Assembly (NCBI GenBank): GCA_001399705.1
Contig: LJCR01000160.1
Span: 1 to 5,956, forward strand
Length of the DNA: 5,956 nt
Reading direction: 5' to 3'
Source of the DNA: Kouleothrix aurantiaca
GTDB lineage: Bacteria > Chloroflexota > Chloroflexia > Chloroflexales > Roseiflexaceae
Shown here: positions 5,078-5,956 of the stretch, piece by piece
How the letters are laid out: every line of letters begins with the position of its first letter
Numbering within the stretch: position 1 is the stretch's first letter
Made by a program: the position numbers and the translations under genes
Notes under the pieces: model-generated
Told to the model about the DNA's origin: nothing
The model's input: only the letters and a program-made list of their open reading frames with translations
The model's database searches: none

Positions 5078-5956
5078 TCACCATTTTTCCCGCGACGCAG
5101 GTTGCAGATAATCCAGCAACGGTGCTGCCCAGGCTACAAAATCAAGTACTAACACCAGCAACAGCGCCAGGCTGTGCCGCACACTGAACGGCCACCCGCG
5201 TACAAGGTGCGCAAAGCGCAAATAGCGCAGGCGGGCCAGCCATCCACCCACAAGCATTGGGAACCATACCGATAATGCAGCCGCGCCAAAACGCAGGCTC
5301 GTGAAGGGCAGTGCCAGCATCGCCATACCTGCAAACGAGGTCGTCAGCGAGCTGTACACATCGCCCCGCGCGCGATAGCGCAGGCCATGCACGGCAACAT
5401 TGCGCAGCCAGCGCCGGCGCTGGCGAATATAGGCACGCGCATTTGCGGGATATTCCGTTTCTACCTGGCTGATTCGTACCTGGCGAATACGCGCACCGGC
5501 AGCAACAAGCTCGTGTGCCAGAACATAATCGGTGCCGGTTGGCGCAGGGGCGGCAAAACCACCGGCGCGCTGCAAAAAATCGCGCTCGATCGCGCAATTA
5601 CGGCCCAGCAATCCGGGCAGGTAGGCGGGCGCAGTGTCATCGGCATACATCCGCACATCCGAAACTGCCTGTGCTACCACAAATGGCTTGCCTAAGGCGG
5701 CGCGAAAAGGTCGCGCGCCGCCAGTACAAACTTTTTCTTCGCCCGAAACCACTGGCCCAATCGTGAGCCGAAATGACTCATCATCAAACAGGCAATCGGC
5801 GTCGGTCAGGTAGATGATCTGGCCGGAAGCCTGCGCGAAGCAGCGCGCCAGAGCTTTTTGCTTGCCCTCGCCGGCCTGCTGCTCCAGCACTCTTACGCGC
5901 GCGCAGGCATCGCCTTGTGCAATCCCCAGCGTGCCATCCCTGCCGCCCGCGCCAAG
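5078..5956 (-). CDS. Membrane-anchored family 2 glycosyltransferase, processive type (5' end outside window)
   Basis: The frame is open from base 5956 to TGA 5080-5078, giving 292 visible residues. The true start lies outside, and the internal GTG at 5890 is not the start because the domain continues upstream of it. Visible motifs are GRDGT (5-9, the end of the first nucleotide-binding loop), GKQKALA (31-37), the DxD-type motif TDADC (51-55), a probable third Asp in GTDY (141-144) and QRRRW (179-183). Q-x-x-R-W with separated aspartates marks the family 2 branch that includes cellulose, hyaluronan and NodC-type synthases. Three membrane segments follow (about 202-222, 224-242, 259-281), so the enzyme is anchored with its catalytic domain in the cytoplasm. 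About 50-70 N-terminal residues are probably missing. It is followed after 10 nt by a family 4 glycosyltransferase. It may polymerise a homopolymer or transfer single sugars; single transferases also carry QxxRW-like motifs. An expected Asp near the edge reads as Gly (residue 2). Confidence 0.88.
   Translation of the reverse strand, partial: LGAGGRDGTLGIAQGDACARVRVLEQQAGEGKQKALARCFAQASGQIIYLTDADCLFDDESFRLTIGPVVSGEEKVCTGGARPFRAALGKPFVVAQAVSDVRMYADDTAPAYLPGLLGRNCAIERDFLQRAGGFAAPAPTGTDYVLAHELVAAGARIRQVRISQVETEYPANARAYIRQRRRWLRNVAVHGLRYRARGDVYSSLTTSFAGMAMLALPFTSLRFGAAALSVWFPMLVGGWLARLRYLRFAHLVRGWPFSVRHSLALLLVLVLDFVAWAAPLLDYLQPASREKW

Overview
The window is a stretch of bacterial surface-polysaccharide (O-antigen, capsule or exopolysaccharide) biosynthesis DNA. 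Every protein-coding gene I can support lies on the minus strand, so transcription runs from the right edge to the left edge. Nothing in the sequence fixes the organism. The mixed base composition and the gene style would suit a Chloroflexota-like or other free-living bacterium, but that is only a guess.

In transcription order the genes are: (1) a membrane-anchored family 2 glycosyltransferase with a DAD motif and a QRRRW motif, cut off by the right edge (5956-5078); (2) a family 4 glycosyltransferase, 10 nt downstream (5067-3952); (3) a 105-bp gap holding a candidate promoter; (4) a second family 4 glycosyltransferase (3846-2731); (5) a left-handed beta-helix hexapeptide acyltransferase (2704-1967); (6) a Wzx-type polysaccharide flippase (1939-452); (7) the first 162 codons of another family 2 glycosyltransferase, which overlaps the flippase gene by 35 nt and runs off the left edge (486-1).

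Together these genes would build an oligosaccharide unit on a lipid carrier at the cytoplasmic face of the membrane. The glycosyltransferases add sugars, the beta-helix enzyme acylates a sugar or sugar nucleotide, and the flippase moves the lipid-linked unit across the membrane. The initiating phosphoglycosyltransferase, polymerase and chain-length regulator are not in this window.

The most unusual part is the leftmost ~140 bp. A perfect 20-bp inverted repeat (43-62 / 82-101) and four copies of a 12-bp motif sit where the glycosyltransferase sequence stops looking like its family. The stem is followed on the plus strand by a T-rich tract, so it could be a terminator for a convergent gene, a repeat-coded linker, or a rearrangement or assembly breakpoint. 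Other points of note are a probable leaderless promoter, a GC contrast between segments (about 35% against about 63%), a Glu-to-Gln change in the EX7E motif of one glycosyltransferase, and an unusual Gly at an expected Asp site at the right edge. I found no CRISPR array, tRNA, rRNA or insertion-sequence transposase, and no gene-free stretch longer than 105 bp.
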